From contig NZ_BAOG01000036.1 of NCBI RefSeq assembly GCF_000400365.1, positions 88,280-152,279 on the forward strand: a stretch of 64,000 nucleotides of DNA. The letters are read 5' to 3'. The notes under the pieces were generated by a model. That model saw only the letters and a program-made list of their open reading frames with translations. It did no database searches and was not told the origin of the DNA. This document shows, piece by piece, positions 32,892-42,554 of the stretch (positions are counted from its first letter, which is position 1; every line of letters starts with the position of its first letter). The position numbers and the translations under genes are program-made. Source of the DNA: Vibrio jasicida CAIM 1864 = LMG 25398 (GTDB lineage Bacteria > Pseudomonadota > Gammaproteobacteria > Enterobacterales > Vibrionaceae).

Positions 32892-34709
32892 TTAGTCTGT
32901 GATTGTCACGTCCGTCTGCGGAATAGCGCAACATGCGAGCACTTTACCCATCGCACGCTCCTCAGCACTTATCGCAGGGACATCCGGATGATCGACCTGC
33001 CCTGATTCCATTTGAACCTTACAAGCACCACACAAGCCCGCTCGACAGCTGTTGCTAATGCTTTTGCCTGCATTTTCAACTTGTTCAAGCAATGTCTGCT
33101 GGTTGTTTCCCATCAACTTAAAGCCGTTGAATTCAATCTCAACACTTTTCTCTGGCTTGGCTGTGATAGCCGCAACGCCGAATGCTTCTTGATGATAGTT
33201 ATCTTCCGGTAGCCCTTTCTTGAATAGGAGGTTTTTCGCCTTTTGCATAAAACCATCAGGACCACAAACAAACACCTGTCGCTTCTCAACGTCTTTGATC
33301 TGCTTGATATGAGACAGGCTAATGCGTCCTTTCAGGCCAAACCAATCCACTGCTGGCTGAGTTAAGCAAATCTTCACATCCAACCCCGGATGCTGACGTT
33401 TTAGTTCATCGAGCTCCTCTTTGCATGGAATATCAATCTCACTGCTGCACTGATGGTAGAACACCACATCATCGAGTTGGTTGTGATCAGCCAAGTAACG
33501 AACCATCGACAGCATAGGTGTTACGCCGCTACCAGCAGACAACAAGAGTAGAGGTTGAACTGAATGCTCTTTTAGGTGGAATTGGCCATCTGGCGTTTCC
33601 GCTTCCAGCACATCTCCAACTTGCAGATTATCAAGCAGTGAATTAGACACACGCCCACCAGAAACGCGCTTAACCGAAATCGCGTAGCGACCCGGGCGAG
33701 ATGGGCTAGATGACAAGGTGTAGCGACGCCCTACTTTCTTACCTTCTATATCCACTTCAATAGGTAAATGCTGACCCGGTAAGTACGTTGGTAACTGACC
33801 TTTGCTTGGCTCAAGCCATAAGGTGACGAAGTCGCGCGCAATCTCTTCTCGTTCGACACAAGTTAGCGTCATTCGATTAGGAGAATTGTCTGGATAAAAC
33901 TCTGGCTCTTTGTATTCCAGTACTTCAACTTTGTCACCAGAACGAATAATGCCTTCATTCAGAGCAACAAGGTTTTGACCAAAGAACACTCCACCACGCT
34001 CGTTCGCACGGAACTCTTGCAGTGTTTTAAGTGGTTCTTTGCTTTCTCGGAATGTACCGCGCTGAGTGTTAACGGTGGTTAAAATGCAACGCTCACAAGG
34101 TTTTACTGATTCAAATTCCACTTCGCCAATACGAATACGCTTCCATGAGTCTTCTTCAAATGGCTTGGTATCAGATACCACTAGGTTGGTTCGGAATTGA
34201 TCCATTGAGTGCTGTTCAGAGCTTCTGCGATTTAACTCTTCCAGTGACGCTTCACTGATAACAAGCACCGGATAACCATCGGCAAAGCTAACGTTGTGCC
34301 CCAACTTCTCTCTTACACGATTGGATTGCTCACCAGTAAAAAGTAACTCAACGCGAAGGCCTAACACTTTGCTAAACCAATCATCCGCTTCGTCAGTGGT
34401 GGTATATGCCGTAAAACTGTCTTTCCAAACCGTTGCGGGCGCTTCCTGCATTTTGAAATCTTGATAACGGATCTTTAGTGGCTCTTCGCCAAGACTGGTA
34501 AACACCACTCCGTCTGGCAGCAGCGCGGACTTGATGGTCACCATTTGAGGGAATTTTCGAGCGGTCACCATTGAGCCATCTGACGTCGCAATCATAAATC
34601 GACGATCAAAACTCAATCCTTGTTTTTCTACCCAAGCGGAAGATAAGGCAACACCTCCGACGGATTTGACTGGAAAAACATTAATTTGGGACAAAACTGA
34701 TTGCGACAT
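32892..34709 (-). CDS. MOSC domain / ferredoxin-NAD(P)H reductase / 2Fe-2S fusion protein
   Basis: 605 residues with three parts. Residues about 1-270 are a YcbX-like MOSC N-terminal barrel plus MOSC domain, with a conserved KPCERCILTTVNTQRG holding the likely molybdenum-binding Cys. About 285-510 are an FAD-binding domain (RRYTLSSSPSRPGRYAISVKR) and an NAD-binding domain (LLLSAGSGVTPMLSM, VFVCGPDGFM). The tail is a plant-type ferredoxin (CRAGLCGACKV...CC). In E. coli, YcbX detoxifies N-hydroxylated bases with a separate reductase; here the electron supply is fused. The Hcr-like half would also fit hybrid-cluster-protein reduction. Substrate unknown. Confidence 0.88.
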   Translation of the reverse strand: MSQSVLSQINVFPVKSVGGVALSSAWVEKQGLSFDRRFMIATSDGSMVTARKFPQMVTIKSALLPDGVVFTSLGEEPLKIRYQDFKMQEAPATVWKDSFTAYTTTDEADDWFSKVLGLRVELLFTGEQSNRVREKLGHNVSFADGYPVLVISEASLEELNRRSSEQHSMDQFRTNLVVSDTKPFEEDSWKRIRIGEVEFESVKPCERCILTTVNTQRGTFRESKEPLKTLQEFRANERGGVFFGQNLVALNEGIIRSGDKVEVLEYKEPEFYPDNSPNRMTLTCVEREEIARDFVTLWLEPSKGQLPTYLPGQHLPIEVDIEGKKVGRRYTLSSSPSRPGRYAISVKRVSGGRVSNSLLDNLQVGDVLEAETPDGQFHLKEHSVQPLLLLSAGSGVTPMLSMVRYLADHNQLDDVVFYHQCSSEIDIPCKEELDELKRQHPGLDVKICLTQPAVDWFGLKGRISLSHIKQIKDVEKRQVFVCGPDGFMQKAKNLLFKKGLPEDNYHQEAFGVAAITAKPEKSVEIEFNGFKLMGNNQQTLLEQVENAGKSISNSCRAGLCGACKVQMESGQVDHPDVPAISAEERAMGKVLACCAIPQTDVTITD

Positions 34710-34981
34710 AGCCTTCTTCCTACAGGTACTTTCTCATTATTGGACTATCATATCCTCATAAGAGTAATGACCCAAGTGCCTATAAAAACTCAATTTTTAT
34801 AAGGTATCTTCCCAAGGCGGTTGGCGCTGTCCCTCTTTAGCGTTCTTTTTTGTCTCACTTTATGAACAGAGTTCCATAAATTTGCACAGTATTGACGAAA
34901 TAAGGATTGCCAAAACGTGACATCGCACACATAATTCGCCAACTTTTTGACACTATACATAACCTATCCGGAGCATAGACC

Positions 34982-35146
34982 ATGGATACTAATAAACTGA
35001 TTCTAATTCTACTTTGTATCTTCCTTCCACCAGTGGCGGTTTACATGGAAAAAGGTCTAGAGAAAGACTTCTTCATCAACCTGATCCTAACGTTCTTCTT
35101 CTTCCTACCAGGCACAATTCACGCGCTTTGGTTGACGATGAAGTAA
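34982..35146 (+). CDS. YqaE/Pmp3-family small membrane protein
   Basis: A 54-residue protein read from the sequence. Two hydrophobic segments (about residues 5-20 and 30-50) with the family pattern: ILILLCIFLPPVAVYMEKG, then FINLILTFFFFLPGTIHALW. Members (Pmp3, UPF0057) sit in the membrane and affect membrane potential or stress tolerance. CCGGAG lies about ten bases upstream of the start. The gene stands alone before pyrC. Confidence 0.85.
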   Translation: MDTNKLILILLCIFLPPVAVYMEKGLEKDFFINLILTFFFFLPGTIHALWLTMK

Positions 35147-35226
35147 CCAACTGAGCTCCTGCCGAAAAGAAATGTGAAAAATGGGATGAAATGAAAGTGC
35201 AATTCCACTATCATCCTGTCGCCTAA

Positions 35227-35242
35227 GCGCAAGCGTTTGCTC
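35227..35242. promoter_or_regulatory. PurR-like operator upstream of pyrC
   Basis: GCGCAAGCGTTTGCTC matches the E. coli PurR consensus ACGCAAACGTTTGCGT at 12 of 16 positions, with the core GCAA-CGTTTGC intact. It lies about 60-75 bases before the pyrC start. E. coli pyrC is a known PurR target. An overlapping stem (GCCTAAGCGC 35221-35230 with GCGTTTAGGC 35247-35256) is also present. Confidence 0.65.
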
Positions 35243-35300
35243 TTGAGGTAAATGCAGCGTTTAGGCTCCAAACATAACTTTTAAATGGTGGGAGCAATTA

Positions 35301-36329
35301 ATGACAACACTGACTATTACTCGTCCTGACGATTGGCACGTTCATTTACGCGATGGTGAAGTTCTAAAAGATACCGTTCGCGATATTAGCCGTTATAACG
35401 GCCGCGCACTGATCATGCCAAACACCGTCCCACCAGTGACTAATACTGAAATGGCGCTAGCCTACCGTGATCGCATCCTTGCTGAACAACACGGTGAGCA
35501 ATTCGAACCTCTTATGGCGCTGTACCTAACAGACAACACCACGCCAGACGAAATCCGCAAAGCGAAAGCGACAGGCAAAATCGTTGCAGCAAAGCTTTAC
35601 CCAGCAGGCGCAACTACCAACTCTGATTCTGGCGTAACCAACGCAAAGAACATCTACCACGTTTTTGAAGCGATGGAAGAAGTTGGCATGCTGCTTTTGG
35701 TTCATGGTGAAGTCACTCACAACCACGTTGATATTTTTGACCGTGAGAAGGAATTCCTAGACACGGTTCTTGCTCCTATCGTCAACGACTTCCCTAACCT
35801 AAAAATCGTTCTTGAGCACATCACGACTGCGGATGCGGCTAATTTCGTCAACAACGCTTCTGATAACGTTGCAGCAACTATCACCGCTCACCACCTGCTG
35901 TTCAACCGTAACCACATGCTAGTCGGCGGCATTAAGCCACACTTCTACTGCCTACCAATTCTTAAGCGTAATACCCACCAACAAGCGCTTATCGAAGCAG
36001 CAACAAGCGGCAGCAAGAAATTCTTCCTAGGTACGGATTCAGCGCCACACGCAAAAGGCGCAAAAGAGTCGGCTTGTGGTTGTGCTGGGTCTTACACTGC
36101 ACACGCAGCGCTAGAGCTTTACGCTGAAGTGTTTGAGAACGAAGGCAAGCTAGAAAACCTAGAAGCATTCGCAAGCTTGAATGGCCCTGATTTTTACGGC
36201 ATAGCTCGTAACACAGATACCGTCACGCTAGAAAAAGCAGCGTGGGATGTACCAGAAACGATGCCATTTGGCAGCGACATCGTTGTGCCAATCCGTGCAA
36301 ATGAAAAAATTGAGTGGGAAGTGAAGTAA
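35301..36329 (+). CDS. pyrC: dihydroorotase PyrC
   Basis: A 342-residue class II dihydroorotase, the same size class as E. coli PyrC (348). The metal-binding motif [11 protein letters not shown] is near residue 10; the carboxylated Lys is in [17 protein letters not shown] near residue 98; further His ligands appear in [12 protein letters not shown] and LEHITTADA; the active-site Asp is in [13 protein letters not shown]. It forms dihydroorotate in pyrimidine synthesis in the cytoplasm. GGGAGCAATTA precedes the ATG. Probable repression by PurR is annotated upstream. Confidence 0.95.
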   Translation: MTTLTITRPDDWHVHLRDGEVLKDTVRDISRYNGRALIMPNTVPPVTNTEMALAYRDRILAEQHGEQFEPLMALYLTDNTTPDEIRKAKATGKIVAAKLYPAGATTNSDSGVTNAKNIYHVFEAMEEVGMLLLVHGEVTHNHVDIFDREKEFLDTVLAPIVNDFPNLKIVLEHITTADAANFVNNASDNVAATITAHHLLFNRNHMLVGGIKPHFYCLPILKRNTHQQALIEAATSGSKKFFLGTDSAPHAKGAKESACGCAGSYTAHAALELYAEVFENEGKLENLEAFASLNGPDFYGIARNTDTVTLEKAAWDVPETMPFGSDIVVPIRANEKIEWEVK

Positions 36330-36346
36330 TCACCCTCAAGAAATGA

Positions 36347-36393
36347 AAAAGGGTCATGCCACCATATTCGATATGGAAAGGCATGACCCTTTT
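36347..36393. terminator. intrinsic terminator after pyrC, with inner stem
   Basis: AAAAGGGTCATGCC (36347-36360) pairs with GGCATGACCCTTTT (36380-36393); an inner stem CCATAT/ATATGG lies within. T-rich DNA follows on the right and A-rich on the left, so it works in both directions. Confidence 0.85.
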
Positions 36394-36433
36394 CTTTTGG
36401 CTTTAATACAGCCTCAACAAACTGAACTCGCGC

Positions 36434-37342
36434 TTATTTACCGCGAACCTTTTCAACCACAGTCCAAGCAGCAACCACAATCAAGCCAGCAATGACACCA
36501 ATCACGCCGTTAAGCAGTGTCGGTACGATCGCAGTAGCAATGGTGTGACCACGGAAATCCATAATGATAGGTTCAATCAGGTGATGAATCGCAGGGACGT
36601 TATGAACAACAATACCGCCGCCAACCAAGAACATTGCTGCAGTACCAACAATCGCAAGCATCTTCATCAATTTCGGTGCGAACGCCACTAACGCACCACC
36701 AAGTTTGGCTTTCAGACCTTCGCCATTGGATTTACGCTCTAGATAGAAGCCCAAATCATCGAGCTTAACAATGCCAGCCACTAAACCGTAGACACCAATG
36801 GTCATCAAGATCGCAATCAGGCTTACTACCAAAATCTGCGTCACGATACTTGTTCCTGTGACGGTGCCTAAAGCAATCACGATGATCTCAGCAGACAAAA
36901 TAAAGTCAGTACGGATCGCGCCCGCCACTTTTCTCTTTTCGTACTCTTCCACGGATTCACCCGTATCAGAGGACTCTTCCGCGTTATCTTCATGCTGATG
37001 AGCGTGAGGGAATAGTTTCTCTAAGATCTTCTCTGCGCCTTCAAAACAGAGAAACAAACCACCAATCAAGAGTAATGGCATGATCAACCAAGGAATAAAC
37101 GCACTAATGAGCAACGCCGTAGGCACCAGTATCAACTTGTTTTTAAATGAACCTTTCGCGACCGCCCATACCACTGGAATTTCTCGTTCGGCAGCAACAC
37201 CCGATACTTGTTGCGCATTTAGCGCCAAATCGTCGCCCAATACACCAGCGGTCTTTTTCGCCGCTACCTTTGACATCAATGCGACATCATCCAATACAGC
37301 TGCAATGTCATCCAACAGTGTCAGTAAACTTGCTCCAGCCAT
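36434..37342 (-). CDS. DUF808 (YedI-type) inner membrane protein
   Basis: A 302-residue membrane protein with the N-terminal block [47 protein letters not shown], which is diagnostic of DUF808/YedI. Several hydrophobic segments follow from about residue 70, with a charged His-rich loop ([13 protein letters not shown]) near residue 115. Function is unknown in the family. It converges on pyrC and is divergent from the M14 peptidase gene. Confidence 0.88.
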   Translation of the reverse strand: MAGASLLTLLDDIAAVLDDVALMSKVAAKKTAGVLGDDLALNAQQVSGVAAEREIPVVWAVAKGSFKNKLILVPTALLISAFIPWLIMPLLLIGGLFLCFEGAEKILEKLFPHAHQHEDNAEESSDTGESVEEYEKRKVAGAIRTDFILSAEIIVIALGTVTGTSIVTQILVVSLIAILMTIGVYGLVAGIVKLDDLGFYLERKSNGEGLKAKLGGALVAFAPKLMKMLAIVGTAAMFLVGGGIVVHNVPAIHHLIEPIIMDFRGHTIATAIVPTLLNGVIGVIAGLIVVAAWTVVEKVRGK

Positions 37343-37515
37343 TTATTTATCTCTTTTATGGAATTGAATAAGTAACAAAATGTAACATCATTAAATCACT
37401 CAGCAAAGTTATGATTCTGCAAAGAATAAGGTCACAAATTGTGTTTTGTGTTGATGTGGCTTTGAGACAGGACTAGTCTTGTCTTACCTTTCAAGCACAC
37501 AAAAGAAAAGTATAG

Positions 37516-38433
37516 ATGAAAAGCGGATACACTTACCCAATCGGTACCCCAGGTCAGCCATGGGGCGAAGCAGAACGCAAAGCTTGGTGTGAGCAACGTG
37601 ACGTAAAACGTAGCTACCAAGAAGAAGTCGTGACCAAAATTGACGCCCTTCGCAAGCGTTTTGATGTTGAGCAATATGGCGCACTTTCTTACGACGAGGC
37701 ACGTTTCCCTCTATTTTGTATCAAGACTCATAACTGGGACACAACAAAGCCTGTTGTTTTGGTCACTGGCGGCGTACACGGCTACGAAACAAGTGGTGTG
37801 CACGGCGCACTGAAGTTTGTTGATACGCAAGCAGAACGCTACGCAGAACACTTCAACATTGTCGTTGCGCCATGTGTTAGCCCTTGGGGTTACGAAGTGA
37901 TTAACCGCTGGAACCCAAATGCGATCGATCCAAACCGCTCTTTCTATGCAGATAGCCCTGCGGAAGAATCAGCAAACTTGATGAAGCTGGTTGCGACCTT
38001 GGGTGATGTTCTAATGCACATCGACCTGCACGAAACCACCGATTCTGATGAAACTGAATTCCGCCCTGCACTTGCGGCGCGTGATGGCCTTGAATACATC
38101 GAAGGCATGATCCCAGACGGTTTCTACACGGTCGGTGATACAGAAAACCCGCAACCTGAGTTCCAAAAAGCGGTCATCAAGTCAGTAGCGAAAGTAACGC
38201 ACATTGCACCTGCTGACGATAAAGGCGAAATCATTGGCTCGCCAGTGGTGCAGTTTGGTGTGATTAATTACCCAATGGTGAAACTGGGTCTGTGTGGCGG
38301 CGTGACCAACTGCACTTACGGCACCACTACAGAAGTTTACCCAGACAGCCCGAAAGTAACTGATGAAGAGTGTAACGACGCTCAAGTTGCAGCAGTTGTA
38401 GGCGGTTTAAACTACGTGCTCGCTCAGCTATAA
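37516..38433 (+). CDS. M14-family zinc carboxypeptidase-like protein
   Basis: A 305-residue cytoplasmic protein (no signal) of the M14 family. The first zinc motif is VTGGVHGYETSG (HxxE as HGYE), the third ligand is in MHIDLHETTDSDE, and the catalytic Glu is in TTTEVYPDSP. M14 enzymes trim C-terminal residues or deacylate aspartoacyl-type substrates; the specificity is not visible. Its last six bases overlap the end of the converging AraC-family gene. Confidence 0.86.
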   Translation: MKSGYTYPIGTPGQPWGEAERKAWCEQRDVKRSYQEEVVTKIDALRKRFDVEQYGALSYDEARFPLFCIKTHNWDTTKPVVLVTGGVHGYETSGVHGALKFVDTQAERYAEHFNIVVAPCVSPWGYEVINRWNPNAIDPNRSFYADSPAEESANLMKLVATLGDVLMHIDLHETTDSDETEFRPALAARDGLEYIEGMIPDGFYTVGDTENPQPEFQKAVIKSVAKVTHIAPADDKGEIIGSPVVQFGVINYPMVKLGLCGGVTNCTYGTTTEVYPDSPKVTDEECNDAQVAAVVGGLNYVLAQL

Positions 38434-39216
38434 CAAGCGGTTCTTATATTGCTCCGGTGTAATGCCGGAGTATTTCTTGAACATGGCAATAAATGGACTG
38501 GCTTGGTTATAGCCTAACGTCAACGCCACCTCTTTCACGGTTTGTCCTTTTCTTAATAGCTCCATTGAGTGCAGATAACGAACTCGCAATCGCCATTCAG
38601 TAAAACTCATCCCTAACTCACTTTGGCAATGACGAGCTAACGTTCGTTCAGTGGTATGCACCTTTTCCGCCCACTCCCCCAAACTAATTTCATCCGTTGG
38701 CGCTTCTTCAACGGCTTTAAGAATGGGTTCCAGATATTTGTTATCTGTGGTTGGCAAGAAGTGATGCTCAACCTCTTGCTTCGCTAACTGATCAAGCAGT
38801 ACCTGTACGATGCGTTTGTCTTCTTCACTCTTTGCCACGTTAATGTCGCGCTGACGAAAGTCTTCCACAATTGCAGACACTATTGGCGTTACCTTGATCA
38901 GACTGGTTTTAGACGGGAAGTGCTGCGTTAGCTCTGGTGCGATATTTAAAGAGCAGTATTCCAATGGCTTACGGTTATAGCTGGTATGACGAATTCCAGC
39001 CGGCACCCAAATAGCCAGATGTGGTGGTGCTAAAAAGCGTGTGTCTTCTGCATCCATTTCTAGAATACCGCCACTTATCAACTGCACTTGTCCCCAAGGG
39101 TGACTATGAATCCGAGTCTCAGTATTCGACAGAAAGGCTTCAAAATTCATAAACACATCTGATGGTGCCTGCTCAATTGATAATGAAGGATGAAGATTCC
39201 TCGTGGTCTTTTTCAA
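38428..39216 (-). CDS. AraC-family transcriptional regulator
   Basis: A 262-residue regulator with an N-terminal cupin (SNTETRIHSHPWGQVQLISGGILEMDAEDTRFLAPPHLAIWVPAGIRHTSYNRK) and two C-terminal HTH motifs (LGEWAEKVHTTERTLARHCQSELG and VKEVALTLGYNQASPFIAMFKKYSGITPEQYK). The type is like the YdeO/NimR group that senses small molecules through the cupin. It is divergent from the EamA transporter gene (39315), its likely target. Confidence 0.88.
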   Translation of the reverse strand: MKKTTRNLHPSLSIEQAPSDVFMNFEAFLSNTETRIHSHPWGQVQLISGGILEMDAEDTRFLAPPHLAIWVPAGIRHTSYNRKPLEYCSLNIAPELTQHFPSKTSLIKVTPIVSAIVEDFRQRDINVAKSEEDKRIVQVLLDQLAKQEVEHHFLPTTDNKYLEPILKAVEEAPTDEISLGEWAEKVHTTERTLARHCQSELGMSFTEWRLRVRYLHSMELLRKGQTVKEVALTLGYNQASPFIAMFKKYSGITPEQYKNRLL

Positions 39217-39314
39217 AATTGTCTTCCTATCGCTTACGATGTCTTTCCAGAGATACTTTTCATTATAAAGACCTGTCAGACTAGCGCCATTAATTATTCT
39301 GCGATGAGGTTCTC

Positions 39315-40220
39315 ATGGTTTATTTGCTTCCGTTTTTTACTGTCATGATTTGGGGTGGGAATTCCATCGTAAATAAAATGGCAGCAAGTGCCATCGAACC
39401 GAGTGCAATGAGTTTCTATCGATGGTTTGTCGCTATGGTGCTTCTAACACCATTTTGCTTACCTGCCGTAATCCGCCAACGTCATGTCATTCGCCCTTAC
39501 CTGCCAAAACTCGCTTGCCTTGCGCTGCTTGGTATGGTGCTAAACCAATCGTTGGGTTACTACGCAGGTTTGACGACGACAGCATCAAATATGGCGCTAA
39601 TCACATCTTTGGTGCCACTTATAAGCGTATTTTTGAGCGTACCTTTACTTGGTAAATCTATCTCGATGTTGAGCGTCGCAGGTGGTGTCATTTCTCTAGC
39701 TGGCTTAGCGTTTATGCTCGGACATGGTGATATTACCTACTTCCTACATCAAGATATGACACAAGGTGACAGCTTGATGCTTCTTGCTGCCCTTTGTTAC
39801 GCGATTTACTGCGTGTTACTTAAGCGTTGGAAAATGCCATTCAACAGTATGACTCTGGTTTACATGCAGGGCTTTTTCACGCTGATAATGCTTACCCCAC
39901 TTTGGCTTAGCAGCGACCAGTTACTTCCAAGCAAAAGCGCACTACCTCTCATTGCTTACGCGGGTATTGCGGCGTCTATCTTTGCCCCATTGATGTGGGT
40001 GAAAGCCATCGATTTGATTGGCGCGGATTCTAGTGCCATGTTCATGAACCTGATGCCTGTGGTCTCGGTAGCTTTGGCTTCGACTATGCTCGGCGAAGAA
40101 GTCCATGTGTACCATATCATTGGTGGCATGCTGGTTATCTCTGGCGTTATCTTGTCGCAGGTTAAGATTCGAAAGAAGGTGCAATCGCCAAGCCCAGATT
40201 TACCGCCTGCGACATCGTAA
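39315..40220 (+). CDS. EamA-family (DMT) transporter
   Basis: A 301-residue inner membrane protein with ten predicted helices in two EamA repeats. It starts with LLPFFTVMIWGGNSIVNKMAASAIEPSAMSFYRWFVA, the usual DMT N-terminus, and contains ALTTTASNMALITSLVPL-like segments. Members export or import metabolites such as amino acids. Substrate unknown. An AraC regulator lies divergently, an arrangement found for efflux pumps of this class. Confidence 0.88.
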   Translation: MVYLLPFFTVMIWGGNSIVNKMAASAIEPSAMSFYRWFVAMVLLTPFCLPAVIRQRHVIRPYLPKLACLALLGMVLNQSLGYYAGLTTTASNMALITSLVPLISVFLSVPLLGKSISMLSVAGGVISLAGLAFMLGHGDITYFLHQDMTQGDSLMLLAALCYAIYCVLLKRWKMPFNSMTLVYMQGFFTLIMLTPLWLSSDQLLPSKSALPLIAYAGIAASIFAPLMWVKAIDLIGADSSAMFMNLMPVVSVALASTMLGEEVHVYHIIGGMLVISGVILSQVKIRKKVQSPSPDLPPATS

Positions 40221-40231
40221 TTCAATCCCTC

Positions 40232-40259
40232 AAGCCACGGTATCTTCCGTGGCTTTTTT
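40232..40259 (+). terminator. intrinsic terminator after the EamA gene
   Basis: AAGCCACGG (40232-40240) pairs with CCGTGGCTT (40247-40255), then TTTT. Confidence 0.88.
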
Positions 40260-40386
40260 GTGCTCCGCACCTTTTACTGCTCAGGCTGACAGAAAAGTTA
40301 ATATTTTGTTGCGTCTCCTATTCCAGAATTAATTCCTTGCTGATACATTGAGTCTAATAACAACGACAACAATAAAGGAATGACAG

Positions 40387-40872
40387 ATGAGCAGTGGTCA
40401 AAGAGATATTACCCTTCGTTTTCTTGCTGAACCCGGAGACGTAAACTTCGGTGGTAAAGTGCACGGTGGCGCCGTAATGAAATGGATCGACTTGGCCGCT
40501 TACGCGTGCAGCGCGGCTTGGAGTGGCAAGTACTGCATCACAGCGTATGCGGGTGGTATTCGATTTGTCGCGCCGATTCATGTCGGTAACTTAGTCGAAG
40601 TCAGTGCCAAAGTTATCTACACAGGACGCAGTTCAATGCACATTGCTATCGATGTACAAGCATGCGATCCCAAAGAGTTAAAAAACCGCCTTACGACACA
40701 TTGTATCGTTATCATGGTTGCAGTTGATGAAGACGGAAAACCAACCGATGTACCAAAGTGGATTCCTGAGTCGGATGAAGACAAAGCACTAGAACAATCA
40801 GCCATTCGCTTGATGAACATGCGTAAGCAAATTGGCGAAGAGATGGAAGCGCACGTTAAGTATCTCAAATAA
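40387..40872 (+). CDS. acyl-CoA thioesterase, hotdog fold (YciA-like)
   Basis: The 161-residue protein has the hotdog thioesterase pattern: LAEPGDVNFGGKVHGGAVMKWIDLAAYACSAAWSG, with Asn-Phe-Gly-Gly and the catalytic Asp in WIDLAAY, then ITAYAGGIRFVAPIHVGNLVEVSAKVIYTGRSSMHIAIDV. It hydrolyses acyl-CoA in the cytoplasm. Preferred chain length cannot be inferred. ATAAAGGAATGACAG precedes the ATG. It is probably a single-gene unit. Confidence 0.87.
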   Translation: MSSGQRDITLRFLAEPGDVNFGGKVHGGAVMKWIDLAAYACSAAWSGKYCITAYAGGIRFVAPIHVGNLVEVSAKVIYTGRSSMHIAIDVQACDPKELKNRLTTHCIVIMVAVDEDGKPTDVPKWIPESDEDKALEQSAIRLMNMRKQIGEEMEAHVKYLK

Positions 40873-41031
40873 CTCACGTCGCTCAACAAAAGTAAGCGTT
40901 TGCCCCCTTGCTGTGTGAAGCAATGTCATGGTTGTGTCATTCGCTTCACACAAGCGTCAAATTGTCATAAATCTTTCACTTTGATTTGCTTAAATCCAAG
41001 CACAATTTTGCTATTGGATAGAGTTTGGATC

Positions 41032-41277
41032 TTGAGATTGAAAGAGACCACATTAAGCGAAGACACACTCACTAATTTGAAAGCCGTTGAATACCAGTGG
41101 GTAAGAACGATGTATGTCGAAGGATATAACGAAACAGAGATTAATCATTACATTCAAGCTTGCTTTGGTGGTGATTCTACTTTTGCTGATTTATTTCGTC
41201 GCGTTGCGCTGCAACAAGAGAGCTTATATACCTTGCTTCAGTACGTAGGTTGCGCTCCTTCAAGCCGAGAGTTTTAA
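41032..41277 (+). CDS. small hypothetical protein, TTG start proposed
   Basis: The open frame extends further upstream, but that part (from 40900) looks non-coding. The part from TTG 41032 (alternatively TTG 41038) reads as a well-formed acidic helical protein of about 81 residues: LSEDTLTNLKAVEYQWVRTMYVEGYNETEINHYIQACFGG. GGAT lies 3-9 bases upstream, depending on the start. If only ATG is allowed, the gene would begin at the Met in RTMYVEG (41110) and make 55 residues. I do not recognise the family. Two cysteines are not in a motif. Confidence 0.5.
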   Translation: MRLKETTLSEDTLTNLKAVEYQWVRTMYVEGYNETEINHYIQACFGGDSTFADLFRRVALQQESLYTLLQYVGCAPSSREF

Positions 41278-41430
41278 TCTCTCCCAACTCCCTGATCGCC
41301 CTTTCGAAAATACCCACAGATTATTTATGTGAAGTGATACGCATGGCATTCCGGCTCAACTGTGTAATCCATTGCAAAGCCGCTAATCTCTACCTGCATT
41401 AAGAAAATAAACCTCGTGAACGACGGGCAT

Positions 41431-41457
41431 AAAAAAACCTGAGTCAAGACTCAGGTT
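41431..41457 (-). terminator. strong minus-strand terminator
   Basis: AACCTGAGT (41436-41444)... ACTCAGGTT (41449-41457). On the minus strand the stem ends in TTTTTTT from the A-run at 41431-41437. No annotated gene ends at this spot apart from malG, 195 bases away. Confidence 0.75.
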
Positions 41458-41590
41458 ATGGTTACAAGAAACTGTTAGTGATTAAAGCGTAAGGAACTAA
41501 GCTAACAGCCAGCTATGCGTAACGCCAATTAAAGCGAGATATTACTGATCGGCGGCCAAACCAAAAGTGTAATATCGATTGCTAAATATA

Positions 41591-41612
41591 AGGGCGACCT
41601 AATGGTCGCCCT
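41591..41612. terminator. hairpin after malG
   Basis: AGGGCGACC (41591-41599) pairs with GGTCGCCCT (41604-41612). T-run is four bases on the plus strand and TTATATTT on the minus strand, so it is a moderate terminator or mRNA 3'-end barrier for malEFG. Confidence 0.6.
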
Positions 41613-41651
41613 TTTCTAGTTATTCTTTTGTATCTTAGTGACCAACCAAGA

Positions 41652-42542
41652 TTAACCTTTCACACCACCAGCCGTTAGACCACCAACAAGCCAGCGTTGC
41701 GCCAGTAAGAATACCGCTGTGATTGGTACAGCTGAAAGCACTGCTGCTGCTGCAAAGTCGCCCCATAAGTAGTTCTGAGGGTACAAGTACTGCTGCATAC
41801 CAACCGCAAGAGTGTACGAGTTTACATCAGATAGCAGTAGTGATGCTACCGGAACTTCGCCTATCACCATGATAAATGACAAGATAAACACTACCGCAAG
41901 AATTGGCACTGACAGTGGAAGTAGTACCAGACGGAATGCCTGCCAAGGCGTTGCACCATCGAGCGCGGCTGCTTCTTCTAATGAAGAATCGATGCTTTCA
42001 AAGTAGCCTTTGATTGTCCATACGTGAAGAGCGATACCGCCTAAGTAAGCGAAGATCAAACCACCATGCGTGTTCAAGCCTAGGAACGGGATGTACTGAC
42101 CTAGTTTGTCAAACAATGCGTATAGTGCAACCAATGCCAATACTGCTGGGAACATTTGGAAGATCATCATCGCTTTCAGGATAGTGTTCTTACCTTTGAA
42201 CTTCATACGAGCAAACGCGTACGCTGAAGTGGTCGACAGAGCCACAATCAAGATAGCTGAAATACCACCAACTTTTACTGAGTTCCACAGCCAAGTCATG
42301 ACTGGGAATGGAGGCGGTGTAACCGACCCATCTGCGTTTGTAACTGATATGCCTAGCGCTAATTTCCAGTGGTCTAGCGTCGGGTTGTCTGGGATAAGGC
42401 TACCCGTTGCAAAGTTACCTTCACGGAATGAGATCGCGATGATCATCAGTAGAGGGAAGATAATCAGCGCTAAGAACGCCCACATTGCGATATGCGTAGC
42501 CCAAACACGATATTTTAATGACTTACCTTGTACCATTGCCAT
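41652..42542 (-). CDS. malG: maltose ABC transporter permease MalG
   Basis: A 296-residue inner membrane permease, the same length as E. coli MalG. Six membrane helices and the ATPase-docking EAA loop ([25 protein letters not shown], about residue 190) are visible. With MalF it forms the channel powered by MalK. It follows malF by 12 bases and ends the malEFG unit. Confidence 0.95.
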   Translation of the reverse strand: MAMVQGKSLKYRVWATHIAMWAFLALIIFPLLMIIAISFREGNFATGSLIPDNPTLDHWKLALGISVTNADGSVTPPPFPVMTWLWNSVKVGGISAILIVALSTTSAYAFARMKFKGKNTILKAMMIFQMFPAVLALVALYALFDKLGQYIPFLGLNTHGGLIFAYLGGIALHVWTIKGYFESIDSSLEEAAALDGATPWQAFRLVLLPLSVPILAVVFILSFIMVIGEVPVASLLLSDVNSYTLAVGMQQYLYPQNYLWGDFAAAAVLSAVPITAVFLLAQRWLVGGLTAGGVKG

Positions 42543-42554
42543 TGTTCTGTCTCC

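Larger units (their letters stand above)
41278..41651. other. interval with two hairpins downstream of malG
   Basis: No coding sequence seen. It holds a probable malEFG terminator (41591-41612) and a second strong minus-strand terminator (41431-41457) about 130 bases further on, with further inverted repeats between them. It may hide a small RNA. Confidence 0.5.
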
